Assembly (NCBI GenBank): GCA_046199005.1 | Contig: CP176050.1 | Coordinates: 186,001 to 250,000, forward strand | DNA length: 64,000 bases | Direction of reading: 5' to 3' | From: Ascidiimonas sp046199005 | GTDB taxonomy: Bacteria; Bacteroidota; Bacteroidia; Flavobacteriales; Flavobacteriaceae | In this document: piece by piece, positions 35,209 through 44,264 of the stretch | How positions within the stretch are numbered: the first letter of the stretch is position 1 | How the letters are laid out: each line of letters begins with the position of its first letter | Translations under genes and position numbers: made by a program | Notes under the pieces: model-generated | Databases searched by the model: none | What the model saw: the letters and a program-made list of their open reading frames with translations, nothing else | Told to the model about the DNA's origin: nothing

Positions 35209-35709
35209 TCACCACCCACTGTATCGGGGAGGTGTGATATTCTTTAGATTGAGATAAACGATTAACTGCCCTCGGTGATGCGTAACATGATCTTGTAGCA
35301 AATTGAGAATTTGCAACTTGCTTTTTCTTCCGGCAAAGAAGTCTACTTTTTCTTTTAATTGTTCTTCTGGGGTGTTTTGGATAGCATCGCGTACAGCATC
35401 GAAAGAGCTATTTAGATAAGCTATCAGGGATTCTTTGGTAAAGATTTTTGGTTTTTCAGGTAAAGAGGCCTGATCGAAATAAGTGGTTCCCAGCCAATTC
35501 ATATTTCCCTGTATGTGGATCAATTGCTCTTCGAAAGTCATCTGACGCTCAGAAGGTTTGTAGTCGTAAAACTCATTCGGCATTGCTGCTGCTATCTCAG
35601 CGAGATAGTTTTTAGAATTTTCCCATTTGATTAGGAAAGCTGTTATAGGAGAATCCTGCGAAAACATAAAGAGTGGTACAAATAAAATGACAATGAGTAT
35701 TTTTTTCAT
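35209..35709 (-). CDS. Secreted DinB-family protein
   Basis: A 166-residue DinB/YfiT-type four-helix protein with signal peptide MKKILIVILFVPLFMFSQ. The candidate metal histidines are in QLIHIQGN and DHVTHHRGQL, the standard DinB triad positions. Members are often thiol-dependent metal enzymes; here the signal peptide places it in the periplasm. It lies ten bases downstream of hemB. Confidence 0.85.
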   Translation of the reverse strand: MKKILIVILFVPLFMFSQDSPITAFLIKWENSKNYLAEIAAAMPNEFYDYKPSERQMTFEEQLIHIQGNMNWLGTTYFDQASLPEKPKIFTKESLIAYLNSSFDAVRDAIQNTPEEQLKEKVDFFAGRKSKLQILNLLQDHVTHHRGQLIVYLNLKNITPPRYSGW

Positions 35710-35718
35710 AAAAGTCCT

Positions 35719-36693
35719 TTAAGATAATAGCTGCACCACCTCTTTGGCGAAATAGCTGGCGATTACATCTGCACCTGCGCGTTTAATAGCTGTGATCTGT
35801 TCCATCATAACAGCATCATGGTCTAACCAGCCTTTTTCTGAGGCTGCCTTTAACATAGCATATTCTCCGCTTACCTGATAGACAGCTACGGGCACTTCGA
35901 CAGCATTTTTAATTTCCCTTACAATGTCTAAATAACACAATCCTGGTTTCACCATCACGATATCCGCACCTTCATCTATATCCATTTCAGTTTCTCTAAT
36001 GGCTTCAAACCGATTCGCCGGATCCATCTGATAGGTTTTTTTATCGCCAAATCCGGGTGCCGAATCCAGTGCATCTCTAAACGGACCGTAAAAAGCAGAA
36101 GCGTACTTGGCGCTGTAGCTCATAATACCGGTATTTAGGTAACCTTCTTCTTCTAATGCTTCGCGAATGCTTAAAATGCGTCCATCCATCATGTCACTTG
36201 GCGCTACAAAATCTGCACCTGCCTGTGCATGTGAAACACTCATTTCGGCGAGAACTTCGCAGGTTTCATCATTTATGATCTGCCCGTTCTCTACGATTCC
36301 ATCATGACCGTATGAGGAATAAGGATCCAGCGCAACATCTGTCATTACCAGCATTTGCGGTTCTGCATTTTTTACTGTTCTCACAGCTCGTTGCATAAGC
36401 CCGTCAGCATTGATCGCTTCGGCACCTTTATTGTCCTTCAGATCGTCAGGCACTTTCACAAAAAGAAGAACTGCTTTGAGGTCCAACTGCCATAGTTGTT
36501 TAACCTCTTTTGCCAAAAGGTCTAAACTTAAGCGGTAGTAGCCAGGCATTGAGGGAATTTCTTCTTTCACATTTTTTCCTTCGACGACGAAAAGGGGTAC
36601 TAAAAAATCATCAGGTGTTATTCGCGTTTCTCTTACGATACTTCTTATACTATGATTTTGTCGCAACCTTCGGTTTCTTCGTAACGGGAACAT
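35719..36693 (-). CDS. hemB: Delta-aminolevulinic acid dehydratase (porphobilinogen synthase)
   Basis: Condenses two 5-aminolevulinate molecules to porphobilinogen. The 324 residues carry the two active-site lysines in SYSAKYAS and MVKPGL. The metal segment reads DVALDPYSSYGHDG, with Asp in place of the three cysteines of zinc enzymes, so this is the magnesium-type enzyme. A perfect -7 precedes it. It is outside the main hem operon by about 3 kb but on the same strand, and leads hemB-dinB-CBS-ogt. Confidence 0.97.
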   Translation of the reverse strand: MFPLRRNRRLRQNHSIRSIVRETRITPDDFLVPLFVVEGKNVKEEIPSMPGYYRLSLDLLAKEVKQLWQLDLKAVLLFVKVPDDLKDNKGAEAINADGLMQRAVRTVKNAEPQMLVMTDVALDPYSSYGHDGIVENGQIINDETCEVLAEMSVSHAQAGADFVAPSDMMDGRILSIREALEEEGYLNTGIMSYSAKYASAFYGPFRDALDSAPGFGDKKTYQMDPANRFEAIRETEMDIDEGADIVMVKPGLCYLDIVREIKNAVEVPVAVYQVSGEYAMLKAASEKGWLDHDAVMMEQITAIKRAGADVIASYFAKEVVQLLS

Positions 36694-36715
36694 AAATTTT
36701 GTACATTTAAAAGCA

Positions 36716-36723
36716 CAAAGTTA
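36716..36723 (-). promoter_or_regulatory. -7 element of hemB
   Basis: Perfect TAACTTTG on the minus strand, 22 bases before the hemB ATG. No TTG at 17-23 bases. Confidence 0.45.
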
Positions 36724-36744
36724 ACTATTAAAAACGAGTGTTAC

Positions 36745-39381
36745 TTGCCTAATTTTACCGATGTCCTTCGATTCAAGTTCTCATGGAGAAGTTATCAGCA
36801 GAGCTTTCTAAACAATCTCGAAAAACATATTACAGATCAACACCTTCATTTAATTGCTCCCCCAGGGTCCGGAAAAACGATCTTAGGATTGGAGATCGTT
36901 CGGCGCATTAACAAAAAAACATTGGTGTTAGCACCCACCCTTACCATTAGAAATCAATGGAAAGACAGATTAGCTTCTTTTTTTGCTTCTGAAAACAGTT
37001 TTAAAGCGTTTTCATTTGATCTGAAAAAACCGGAAGCAATTACGTTTAGCACCTATCAATCGCTACATGCTTTTTATAAGAGTTTTGAAGAGAAAAGCAG
37101 TTTTTTTGAGTTTTTTCGCAAGCATGAGATTGAATGTATTGTTCTTGATGAAGCACATCATTTAAAGAATGAATGGTGGAAATGCCTTATAGCTTTGAAA
37201 GAAGATAAGCTTTTTACAATAGTGGCACTCACAGCAACTCCACCTTATGATAGTGAGCAACTTGAAATTGCAAGGTATTTTGATCTCTGCGGACCCATAG
37301 ACGAAGAAATAGCGGTACCGAGTTTGGTGAAGGAAGGAGATTTATGTGCTCATCAGGATTATGTTTATTACTCAGAACCTGAGGAGGCAACCATTGAGGC
37401 CATAGTGGCCTATAAAAGGAAAATTGCTGATTTTGTAGATGAAATGAAAGCCGATGAAGCCTTCCTGAAATTTTTGCAATCACATCGTTTTTATGCGGAT
37501 ACTGCTGCCGTATTCGATCAAATATATGCTTCCCCTGAATATTTATCTTCCATTTTAATTTTCTTGAATGCATCGGGTATTTCCATACCTTATGAAAAAC
37601 TGGCAGTACTTGGCTTTGAAGATGAAAAAGTGGAGTTTCCTCCGTTAACTTATGAATGGGTAGAAACGCTGTTTCAATACCTACTGGTGCGTGACCGTGC
37701 TGATTTAATCAATTCTGAGCCGTATCTCACAACGCTGGACACCAGATTGCGAAAATTAAGCATTTTTGAATCTGGTAAGGTAAATATTGAAGGTGACGAT
37801 AAATTGTATAAGTCACTTGCAAATAGCCCGGCGAAAATGCAGAGTATTGTCGAAATCTGTAATGCTGAGTATCAAAGTTTAGGTAAAGAATTAAGGTGTG
37901 TAGTACTCACTGATTATATAAGAAAGGAGTTTCTGGAAACCCCGGACAAGGGGCTTTGTAAAATAAACCGTCTTGGCGTAACCTCTGTTTTCAGGTATTT
38001 AAGAGCACATTTTGAAGACAACTCCTATCTGGCTATTCTATCTGGATCTTTGGTGATGGTTCATCGTGCCGCAGTGACTCATGAAATTACAGAACCATCT
38101 TTTATAGACAATTTTAGTTTCAAGCAATGGAAGATTGACCCTAATTTTTTAATTATAACTGCGAAGAACTCCGGAAAGACAAAACTTACAGGTTTAATGA
38201 CGCGATGGTTTGAAGAAGGAGCTATTAAAATACTCATTGGCACGAAGTCTTTGTTGGGTGAAGGTTGGGATGCACCCAGTATAAATAGTCTGATTCTCGC
38301 TTCTTTCGTAGGTTCATTTGTGACCTCTAATCAAATGCGCGGAAGGGCTATACGTGCGCAAAATGGAAATACACAAAAGACTGGAATTATATGGCATCTT
38401 GCTTGTTTGGATCCTACCATCCCTGAAGGCGGAAAAGACATAGAAAAACTCAAAAGAAGGTTTGAGGCCTTTGTTGGCGTCTCAGAAAGTACACCGGCAT
38501 ATATTGAAAATGGTTTTGATAGGTTGGGAATGCCAGACAGGTATGTAGCAAATGCAATAGCTATTTTGAACACCGAAACCCTACAGAAATCTAAGGATCG
38601 CCTGTCGCTTACAAGGCGTTGGAAGGAAGCGGTAGACAGAGGTACTACCATGGTACGAGAGCTTAAAGTAATGCATCGTGAAAAGCATGGTTACCAGAAA
38701 CAAAAAAAATTGTACTACAGAGATATGGTCGTGTATACGCTGATGGAAGTCGTAATTGGAGTTTCTTTGTTTTTACCAGAATTTATGCTCAAAAATTTCA
38801 AGGTCTTATTCGAAAAAGGGTTGCTGACTTTTTTTTACTTCTTACTGGTAGCATTGGCTCTGGGTTTTGGAAGAAAACTTTGGATTGCGATCAAGCTATG
38901 GGTACAATTTGGTTCACGGCATAAAAAGATTGCTAAGATGGCAAGAGCGATCATCTTGACTTTGCACGAGAAAGGAGCTATAAGTACGCCTCTTGCATCT
39001 TTAGAAGCAGAGACAGAAGTTCGCAGCAATGGAGAGGTTGTGTGTTTGGTAAAAGGAGCCAGCGAACTTGAAGGTGAACTAGTAATAAGAGCACTTGAAG
39101 AAGTACTTGGCGAAATTGATAATCCAAGATATCTTTTAATTAGTAAAAGCTGGATTCGCAGACGTTTAAAAATCGAACAGGTGTATCCAGTTCCTGAAAT
39201 TTTTGGCACAAACAAAGTCTATGCACAATTATTTTGCAAGCATTGGAATGCAAAACTTCGCCAAACAGATCTATTTTTTACCCGTAATCCGGAAGGGCGT
39301 AAGTTATTAATCAGGGCAAGAATCTATCATATCAGTAATGCTTTTAAGAAGAAAACAAGAAAAGCAGTTATTTGGAAATAA
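36745..39381 (+). CDS. DEAD/DEAH-box (SF2) helicase-like protein with two predicted membrane helices
   Basis: An 878-residue SF2 ATPase. Walker A is APPGSGKT (38-45), motif II DEAH (135-138), motif III TATP (163-166), motif V LLGEGWDAP (503-511) and motif VI QMRGRAIR (530-537). A helical insertion (about 205-370) lies between the two RecA lobes. Unusually, two strongly hydrophobic stretches follow lobe 2, at about 660-680 (VVYTLMEVVIGVSLFLP) and 692-709 (TFFYFLLVALALGFG), before a basic C-terminal domain. It starts with TTG at 36745; no in-frame ATG precedes the first motifs. It stands alone and is divergent from hemB. Role unknown; membrane-tethered nucleic-acid remodelling or defence is possible. 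Confidence 0.87.
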   Translation: MPNFTDVLRFKFSWRSYQQSFLNNLEKHITDQHLHLIAPPGSGKTILGLEIVRRINKKTLVLAPTLTIRNQWKDRLASFFASENSFKAFSFDLKKPEAITFSTYQSLHAFYKSFEEKSSFFEFFRKHEIECIVLDEAHHLKNEWWKCLIALKEDKLFTIVALTATPPYDSEQLEIARYFDLCGPIDEEIAVPSLVKEGDLCAHQDYVYYSEPEEATIEAIVAYKRKIADFVDEMKADEAFLKFLQSHRFYADTAAVFDQIYASPEYLSSILIFLNASGISIPYEKLAVLGFEDEKVEFPPLTYEWVETLFQYLLVRDRADLINSEPYLTTLDTRLRKLSIFESGKVNIEGDDKLYKSLANSPAKMQSIVEICNAEYQSLGKELRCVVLTDYIRKEFLETPDKGLCKINRLGVTSVFRYLRAHFEDNSYLAILSGSLVMVHRAAVTHEITEPSFIDNFSFKQWKIDPNFLIITAKNSGKTKLTGLMTRWFEEGAIKILIGTKSLLGEGWDAPSINSLILASFVGSFVTSNQMRGRAIRAQNGNTQKTGIIWHLACLDPTIPEGGKDIEKLKRRFEAFVGVSESTPAYIENGFDRLGMPDRYVANAIAILNTETLQKSKDRLSLTRRWKEAVDRGTTMVRELKVMHREKHGYQKQKKLYYRDMVVYTLMEVVIGVSLFLPEFMLKNFKVLFEKGLLTFFYFLLVALALGFGRKLWIAIKLWVQFGSRHKKIAKMARAIILTLHEKGAISTPLASLEAETEVRSNGEVVCLVKGASELEGELVIRALEEVLGEIDNPRYLLISKSWIRRRLKIEQVYPVPEIFGTNKVYAQLFCKHWNAKLRQTDLFFTRNPEGRKLLIRARIYHISNAFKKKTRKAVIWK

Positions 39382-39510
39382 TACTAACGAAGTTTCCCTT
39401 TAAGTAGAATATTTAAATTTTTCTTTTAAGAGATATAGGTCGAAACGATATAGAAATAATTTACTAACTTACAGATTCAACAAACGCCTTACGGCATTAA
39501 AAACATCCAA

Positions 39511-39672
39511 ATGAAAAAAGCCAACCTTAAAAAACTGAATCTTAACAAAGACCGTGTTGCTAAACTCGAAAGCAAAGATCTTAACCTTATCAAAGGAGGA
39601 GTAGATACGTATGCTGCAGCTTCCTGCCCACCCTGGATTTGTACTTCCGAGGAATTTAATACCGGTCAATAA
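39511..39672 (+). CDS. Short GG-leader peptide, putative class I lanthipeptide/RiPP precursor (copy 3)
   Basis: A 53-residue peptide with leader MKKANLKKLNLNKDRVAKL and Gly-Gly at 29-30, the same leader design as the pair at 7218-7590. The core of 23 residues has Cys39 and Cys44 with Pro-Pro-Trp between them, and Ser/Thr on both sides. It is 129 bases after the helicase and is followed by a hairpin. No modifying enzyme is adjacent. Family assignment is by leader resemblance only. Confidence 0.7.
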   Translation: MKKANLKKLNLNKDRVAKLESKDLNLIKGGVDTYAAASCPPWICTSEEFNTGQ

Positions 39673-39685
39673 AATGAGTTTCAAC

Positions 39686-39714
39686 GGCTCCGTTTGCGTT
39701 AGGTGAGCGGAGCC
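39686..39714 (+). terminator. Hairpin after the third peptide
   Basis: GGCTCCG (39686-39692) pairs with CGGAGCC (39708-39714) around a 15-base loop. The tail is only moderately T-rich, so termination is likely but not certain. Confidence 0.5.
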
Positions 39715-39724
39715 TATTTATTAT

Positions 39725-40627
39725 TTAGGTCCACTTAACAGGATTACGCAGTACACTCAATAACTTTTCTTCTTCACTTCCTTTCTCTGGTTGATGATCG
39801 TACCTCCATTGCACATGAGGGGGTAAACTCATCAAAATGCTTTCGATACGACCATTCGTTCTTAGTCCAAATAAGGTGCCTTTATCATGCACCAGATTGA
39901 ACTCTACATATCGCCCTCTTCTTATTTCCTGCCAGTCCCGATTCTTTTTTGAAAAACTCAGCTCTTTTCTTCTTTTTACGATGGGTAGGTAGGCTTCAAG
40001 AAAACTATTGCCTACTCCGGTTACAAAATCATACCATTGTTGCATCGTTTTTCCATTTTCTGCTCTGCAATAATCAAAAAAAAGTCCGCCGACACCTCTT
40101 GCTTCATTACGATGTGTATTCCAGAAATATTGGTCGCATTTCTCTTTGTAGGTTTTATAAAACTCAGAGTCATGAAGATCGCATATACGCTTACAAACTG
40201 AATGAAAGTGAGTGGCGTCTTCTTCAAATAAATAATAAGGTGTAAGATCCTGTCCGCCTCCAAACCAACTATCCACGATTTTACCGGTATTATCATACAT
40301 TTCAAAATACCGCCAATTTGCATGCACCGTTGGCACAAAAGGATTTACGGGATGTAATACAAGGCTTAAACCGCAGGCAAAAAAGTCAACATCGCCTACC
40401 TTGAAATATTGCTGCATTGTTTGTGGTAATTTACCATGAACCGCAGAAATATTAACACCACCTTTTTCAAAAACAGCTCCGTTTTCAATTACCCGGGTTC
40501 TTCCTCCACCACCTTCAGCACGTTCCCAGAGATCTTCCTTAAACAAAGCCTTTCCGTCAATTTTCTCTAATTCACTGGTAATCTCATCTTGTAGTTGCTC
40601 TATGTATGCATAGAATTTTGTTCTCAT
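39725..40627 (-). CDS. hemF: Oxygen-dependent coproporphyrinogen III oxidase
   Basis: Aerobic oxidative decarboxylation of coproporphyrinogen III to protoporphyrinogen IX. The 300 residues contain the HemF signatures FACGLSLVLHPVNP, NWRYFE, WFGGGQDLTPYY and RGVGGLFFDY, and the C-terminal RGRYVEFNLVHDKGT. Its start overlaps the preceding GNAT gene by four bases, making it the last gene of the hem operon. Confidence 0.97.
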   Translation of the reverse strand: MRTKFYAYIEQLQDEITSELEKIDGKALFKEDLWERAEGGGGRTRVIENGAVFEKGGVNISAVHGKLPQTMQQYFKVGDVDFFACGLSLVLHPVNPFVPTVHANWRYFEMYDNTGKIVDSWFGGGQDLTPYYLFEEDATHFHSVCKRICDLHDSEFYKTYKEKCDQYFWNTHRNEARGVGGLFFDYCRAENGKTMQQWYDFVTGVGNSFLEAYLPIVKRRKELSFSKKNRDWQEIRRGRYVEFNLVHDKGTLFGLRTNGRIESILMSLPPHVQWRYDHQPEKGSEEEKLLSVLRNPVKWT

Positions 40628-41166
40628 GGTATGTAATCATCTTTAAGCAATCCAAAATAGACAACATCGTGTACCTGCCCATCAGGATCTTTAAATTCGT
40701 TTCTCAAAATACCCTCTTGAATGAATCCGTTTTTTAAGGCTACTTTTTGACTCCCTATATTCTCAGGGTCGGTACAAATGAAGATTTTATTCATTTTCAT
40801 CTGCTCAAAACAGAACTTAATCACTATCCCTACTCCTTTAGATATGATTCCTTTGCCCTGTAAATTCTTATCTACGAAATACCCCAATTCACACATAGGG
40901 ATTTTGCGATTGATATTTTTAATATTAATAAGACCTTTTGGTTTGTTTTTTTCTTTATCGAATATGAAAAAGAAATAGCCCTTCTTTTGCTGTTGCAATT
41001 TAGCCGTTTGTCTGAGGAAAACTTTTGTTTTTTCAAGACTTGAACAGGCGCGAATGGTATACGGGAATCCGATTTTAAGATGTGTTCTGTTTTTTTCAAT
41101 TAGTTCGAAAAAATCTTTTGCAATTACTTTTTCCGGTTGGATAAATATGTATTTTTTTAAGATCAT
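40624..41166 (-). CDS. RimJ/RimL-like GNAT acetyltransferase in the hem operon
   Basis: A 180-residue acetyltransferase beginning at ATG 41166, one base after the trkH stop. A longer in-frame start would overlap trkH by 70 bases and is less likely. It has the RimJ/L-type layout: ELGYFVDKNLQGKGIISKG (acetyl-CoA loop) followed by DPENIGSQKVALKNGF and EGILRNEF. The substrate may be a protein N-terminus or amine. Its close spacing to trkH and hemF means it is expressed with the haem genes. Confidence 0.88.
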   Translation of the reverse strand: MILKKYIFIQPEKVIAKDFFELIEKNRTHLKIGFPYTIRACSSLEKTKVFLRQTAKLQQQKKGYFFFIFDKEKNKPKGLINIKNINRKIPMCELGYFVDKNLQGKGIISKGVGIVIKFCFEQMKMNKIFICTDPENIGSQKVALKNGFIQEGILRNEFKDPDGQVHDVVYFGLLKDDYIP

Positions 41167-41167
41167 T

Positions 41168-42517
41168 TTAGACAGCAATATCGTCCTTAGTGAGTACTTC
41201 TTCTTCCGAGTCTTGAGTTCTTGACCATATTGCCAAACCAAAGGTAAGCACTCCTAATCTACCAATAAACATAAGAACGATAATGGCAATTTTACCAATA
41301 TAGCTGAGGTCACCTGTAATACCGGTACTTATCCCTACGGTACCGAGAGCGGAAGCAACTTCAAAAAGGATGCGCTCGTAATTGAAGTCTTCAGAAAGGG
41401 TTAATATAAATGTTCCGACAAATATGATTGCAGTGTAAAAAATAAAGGAAGAAGTCGCAATATAAAGGCGCTCAAACGGGATTATTTTTCCGAGAAATGT
41501 TATTTTTTTACTTCCGCGTAACCTGCTTTTCATAATAGCGTACACAGCAGTTAGTGTAGTAATTTTCATTCCCCCTGCTGTACCGGAAGGAGAGGCACCT
41601 ACATACATAAGAAATATGGTAATCAATAACATAGAGGGCACAAATACTCCAAAATCTACAGTATTAAAGCCTACGGTGGTCATCGAGGTCATTGCCTGAA
41701 AAAAAGCACCGTATAATCGCTCTTTACCATGAAGCTGATTAATACTCGGTTCGAGGAAATAAAAAAACAGCGTACCGAGAGTCAGTAAAGCAAAAAAACC
41801 AATAAAAATTATTTTGGTTGTAAAACTGATAGCATGTGATTTGCGCTTGAGCCATAGCCAGATATCAGTAACCACAATAAAACCAAGAGAACCACAAATT
41901 GCCAACATCGAAGTAATGAAATTAACAAAACCATCACCCACATAAGGTACAAAGCCGTTACTGAATAGACTAAAACCTGCGGTGCAAAAAGCACTTACAC
42001 TATGAAATAAAGCGTTCCATAATGCCTCTCCAACTGTCATATCATCCTTAAAAGCGATAAAATAGAGGATGGCACCAAGCGTTTCCATGACTAGTGTAAA
42101 TATAATTACCGATTTAATGAAATCGCCAACTTTAATAGTAACGGGTAGCGTAAACTCGGTTTTGAGAATGTTTTGATGCCAATGGGTAATTTTTCTGGTA
42201 GTGGATAGGATCATAAATGTGGTGAAAGTGAGATAACCGATACCCCCCAGTTGAAAAAGTGCCATGATCACAAATTGACCGAAGAAACTGTAACTGTCAA
42301 TCACGCTTATAGTAACCAATCCAGTAGTTGATACGGCAGATGTCGCTGTAAAAATAGTATCTAATAATGAAACGCTTGTCTTCTGAGAAAATGGAAGCAG
42401 GAGTAATAATGTTCCTATAAAAATGTACAATAGAAAGCCATAAAACAGATTTTGCTGGGGACTTAACCCCAATTGAAATCTGGTATACTTAGAAGCTATC
42501 TGTTTTAATTTACTCAT
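41168..42517 (-). CDS. trkH: TrkH/KtrB-family potassium uptake protein
   Basis: A 449-residue K+ translocating subunit. The four pore loops with selectivity glycines are visible: STTGLVT, CTAGFSLF, TTVGFNT and GTVGISTG. Between them are the paired membrane helices of the SKT family. The length suits the shorter KtrB-like branch. The regulatory TrkA/KtrA gene is not adjacent. It lies seven bases after hemE and one base before the GNAT gene, inside the hem operon. Confidence 0.92.
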   Translation of the reverse strand: MSKLKQIASKYTRFQLGLSPQQNLFYGFLLYIFIGTLLLLLPFSQKTSVSLLDTIFTATSAVSTTGLVTISVIDSYSFFGQFVIMALFQLGGIGYLTFTTFMILSTTRKITHWHQNILKTEFTLPVTIKVGDFIKSVIIFTLVMETLGAILYFIAFKDDMTVGEALWNALFHSVSAFCTAGFSLFSNGFVPYVGDGFVNFITSMLAICGSLGFIVVTDIWLWLKRKSHAISFTTKIIFIGFFALLTLGTLFFYFLEPSINQLHGKERLYGAFFQAMTSMTTVGFNTVDFGVFVPSMLLITIFLMYVGASPSGTAGGMKITTLTAVYAIMKSRLRGSKKITFLGKIIPFERLYIATSSFIFYTAIIFVGTFILTLSEDFNYERILFEVASALGTVGISTGITGDLSYIGKIAIIVLMFIGRLGVLTFGLAIWSRTQDSEEEVLTKDDIAV

Positions 42518-42524
42518 TTATTTA

Positions 42525-43550
42525 TTAGGTATTGTATTCTTTTACTGCATCTACAAAAGCTTTTGCATGGTCAACAGGAATATTGGGTAAAATACCATGA
42601 CCAAGATTGGCAATGTACTGGTCTTTACCAAAAGCGGTGATCATTTCATGAACCATTCTTTTAATTTCAGGAATAGGCGACAAGAGTCTGGAAGGATCAA
42701 AATTACCCTGCAAAGTTATTTTTCCGCCACTTAGGTAACGGGCATTTCTCGGAGAGCAGGTCCAGTCTACACCTAGGGCGGCTGCCTTGCTTTTTGCCAT
42801 ATCGTTAAGAGCGAACCAACATCCTTTACCAAACACGATCACTTTAGTTTCCGGTGCTAAAGCTTCCACAATCTGATTCATATATTGCCAGGAAAATTCC
42901 TGATAGTCAACAGGTGATAACATTCCCCCCCAACTGTCAAAAATTTGTACTGCATTAACTCCAGTTTTTACCTTTTCTTTTAAGTATAAGATCGTAGTAT
43001 CTGTTATTTTTTGTAGCAATGCATGGGCAGCTTCCGGTTGTGAAAAACAAAAACCTTTGGCTTTATCGAACGTTTTTGAACCTTGACCTTCTACGGCATA
43101 GCATAAGATAGTCCAGGGAGAACCAGCAAATCCAATGAGCGGTACCTCATCATTCAGCATTTCTTTTGTGAGTTTAATAGCATCCATCACATAACCTAAT
43201 TCTTCCTGAATATCAGGAACAGTTACCTGTGATACATCGCTAGCAGAACGAATTGGATTAGGGAGCCAGGGCCCTACACCCGGTTTCATTTCTACCTCGA
43301 TATTCATAGCCTGAGGGATCACTAAAATATCGGAGAAAAGAATAGCCGCATCCGGTTTAACAATGCGAATAGGCTGAACGGTGATTTCTGCTGCAAGTTC
43401 GGGAGTCCTGCAACGTGTAAAGAAGTCATATTTATTCTTGAGTGCCATAAACTCAGGAAGATATCTACCTGCCTGTCGCATCATCCATACGGGAGGACGG
43501 GTTACAGTTTCTCCATTTAAGGCTTTAAGAAATAGATCGTTTTTTATCAT
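42525..43550 (-). CDS. hemE: Uroporphyrinogen decarboxylase
   Basis: Removes four carboxyl groups from uroporphyrinogen III to give coproporphyrinogen III. The 341 residues start with the hallmark PPVWMMRQAGRYLPEF and include FSDILVIPQAM, GFAGSPWT and the late GHGILPNIPVDH. It is 54 bases after hemD in the same direction. Confidence 0.97.
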   Translation of the reverse strand: MIKNDLFLKALNGETVTRPPVWMMRQAGRYLPEFMALKNKYDFFTRCRTPELAAEITVQPIRIVKPDAAILFSDILVIPQAMNIEVEMKPGVGPWLPNPIRSASDVSQVTVPDIQEELGYVMDAIKLTKEMLNDEVPLIGFAGSPWTILCYAVEGQGSKTFDKAKGFCFSQPEAAHALLQKITDTTILYLKEKVKTGVNAVQIFDSWGGMLSPVDYQEFSWQYMNQIVEALAPETKVIVFGKGCWFALNDMAKSKAAALGVDWTCSPRNARYLSGGKITLQGNFDPSRLLSPIPEIKRMVHEMITAFGKDQYIANLGHGILPNIPVDHAKAFVDAVKEYNT

Positions 43551-43604
43551 GAATCTGTTGTTAGCTAAGCAGTGATCGTTAGAGCGAAATTATGCTATAA
43601 ATTG

Positions 43605-44264
43605 TTAATTAGTATTTTCTTTTGAATATTTAATGACCTGAATAAGAACATTTTCTACCGATGGAGTATTTGCAACGATCACCTGATCATTGTATTTTTT
43701 TGCAGCGATCGCAGTGGTTTCTCCGATGCAGAAACAAGGAGTAACGTGTAAAGAATTGTATTTCACATAGCTTTCTACCGCACTCGGACTAAAAAAAAGA
43801 ATGCCATCATAACTACCGCTGAACGTTTTCGGAGTTAGTACGGTATTATATACCGTTACTTCTCTAAAAGAAACCTCATGTGATCTGAGAATTTCGGGGA
43901 GAATATCTCTTCTTTTTGCTCCGCTGAAAAACACAAATGTCTTATGAGCATACTTTTCAATAAGGACCTTGGCAAGACTCTCTGCATCTCTGGCAGACTC
44001 AAGTACAGTATAACCTTTTGTTTCTGCAAGATTACGGGTCTTAGGTCCCACACAAAAAGCATTTTGGACTTCAACAGATTTCTCTACCACCGCAAGTAAT
44101 GCATTCTTACTGGTAAATATGGCATTCTCAACTACAGCTTCACAATCAAAAGGTAAACGCTCAATGCGTATAAAACTGGCATGAACAAATGCGATATTTG
44201 CATTCAGCAATAATTGTTGCTGGCTTGGGCTTAATAATTTAGTAGACAGAACACGAAAACTCAT
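43605..44264 (-). CDS. hemD: Uroporphyrinogen-III synthase
   Basis: Cyclises hydroxymethylbilane with ring D inversion. I start at ATG 44264, which overlaps the hemC stop by four bases (ATGA) and gives 219 residues beginning SFRVLSTKLL; a longer in-frame start would sit well inside hemC. The two-domain HemD pattern includes FTSKNALLAV and, near the C-terminus, ILFFSPSAVESYV and CIGETTAIAAKK. Sequence conservation is low in this family; the position in the hem operon supports the call. Confidence 0.93.
   Translation of the reverse strand: MSFRVLSTKLLSPSQQQLLLNANIAFVHASFIRIERLPFDCEAVVENAIFTSKNALLAVVEKSVEVQNAFCVGPKTRNLAETKGYTVLESARDAESLAKVLIEKYAHKTFVFFSGAKRRDILPEILRSHEVSFREVTVYNTVLTPKTFSGSYDGILFFSPSAVESYVKYNSLHVTPCFCIGETTAIAAKKYNDQVIVANTPSVENVLIQVIKYSKENTN

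Noticed and set aside
31675..39381. Possible defence island made of exonuclease, helicase and peptide
   Set aside because: The exonuclease is in a separate operon with a serine hydrolase, hemB and repair genes lie between, and no typical defence effector is present.
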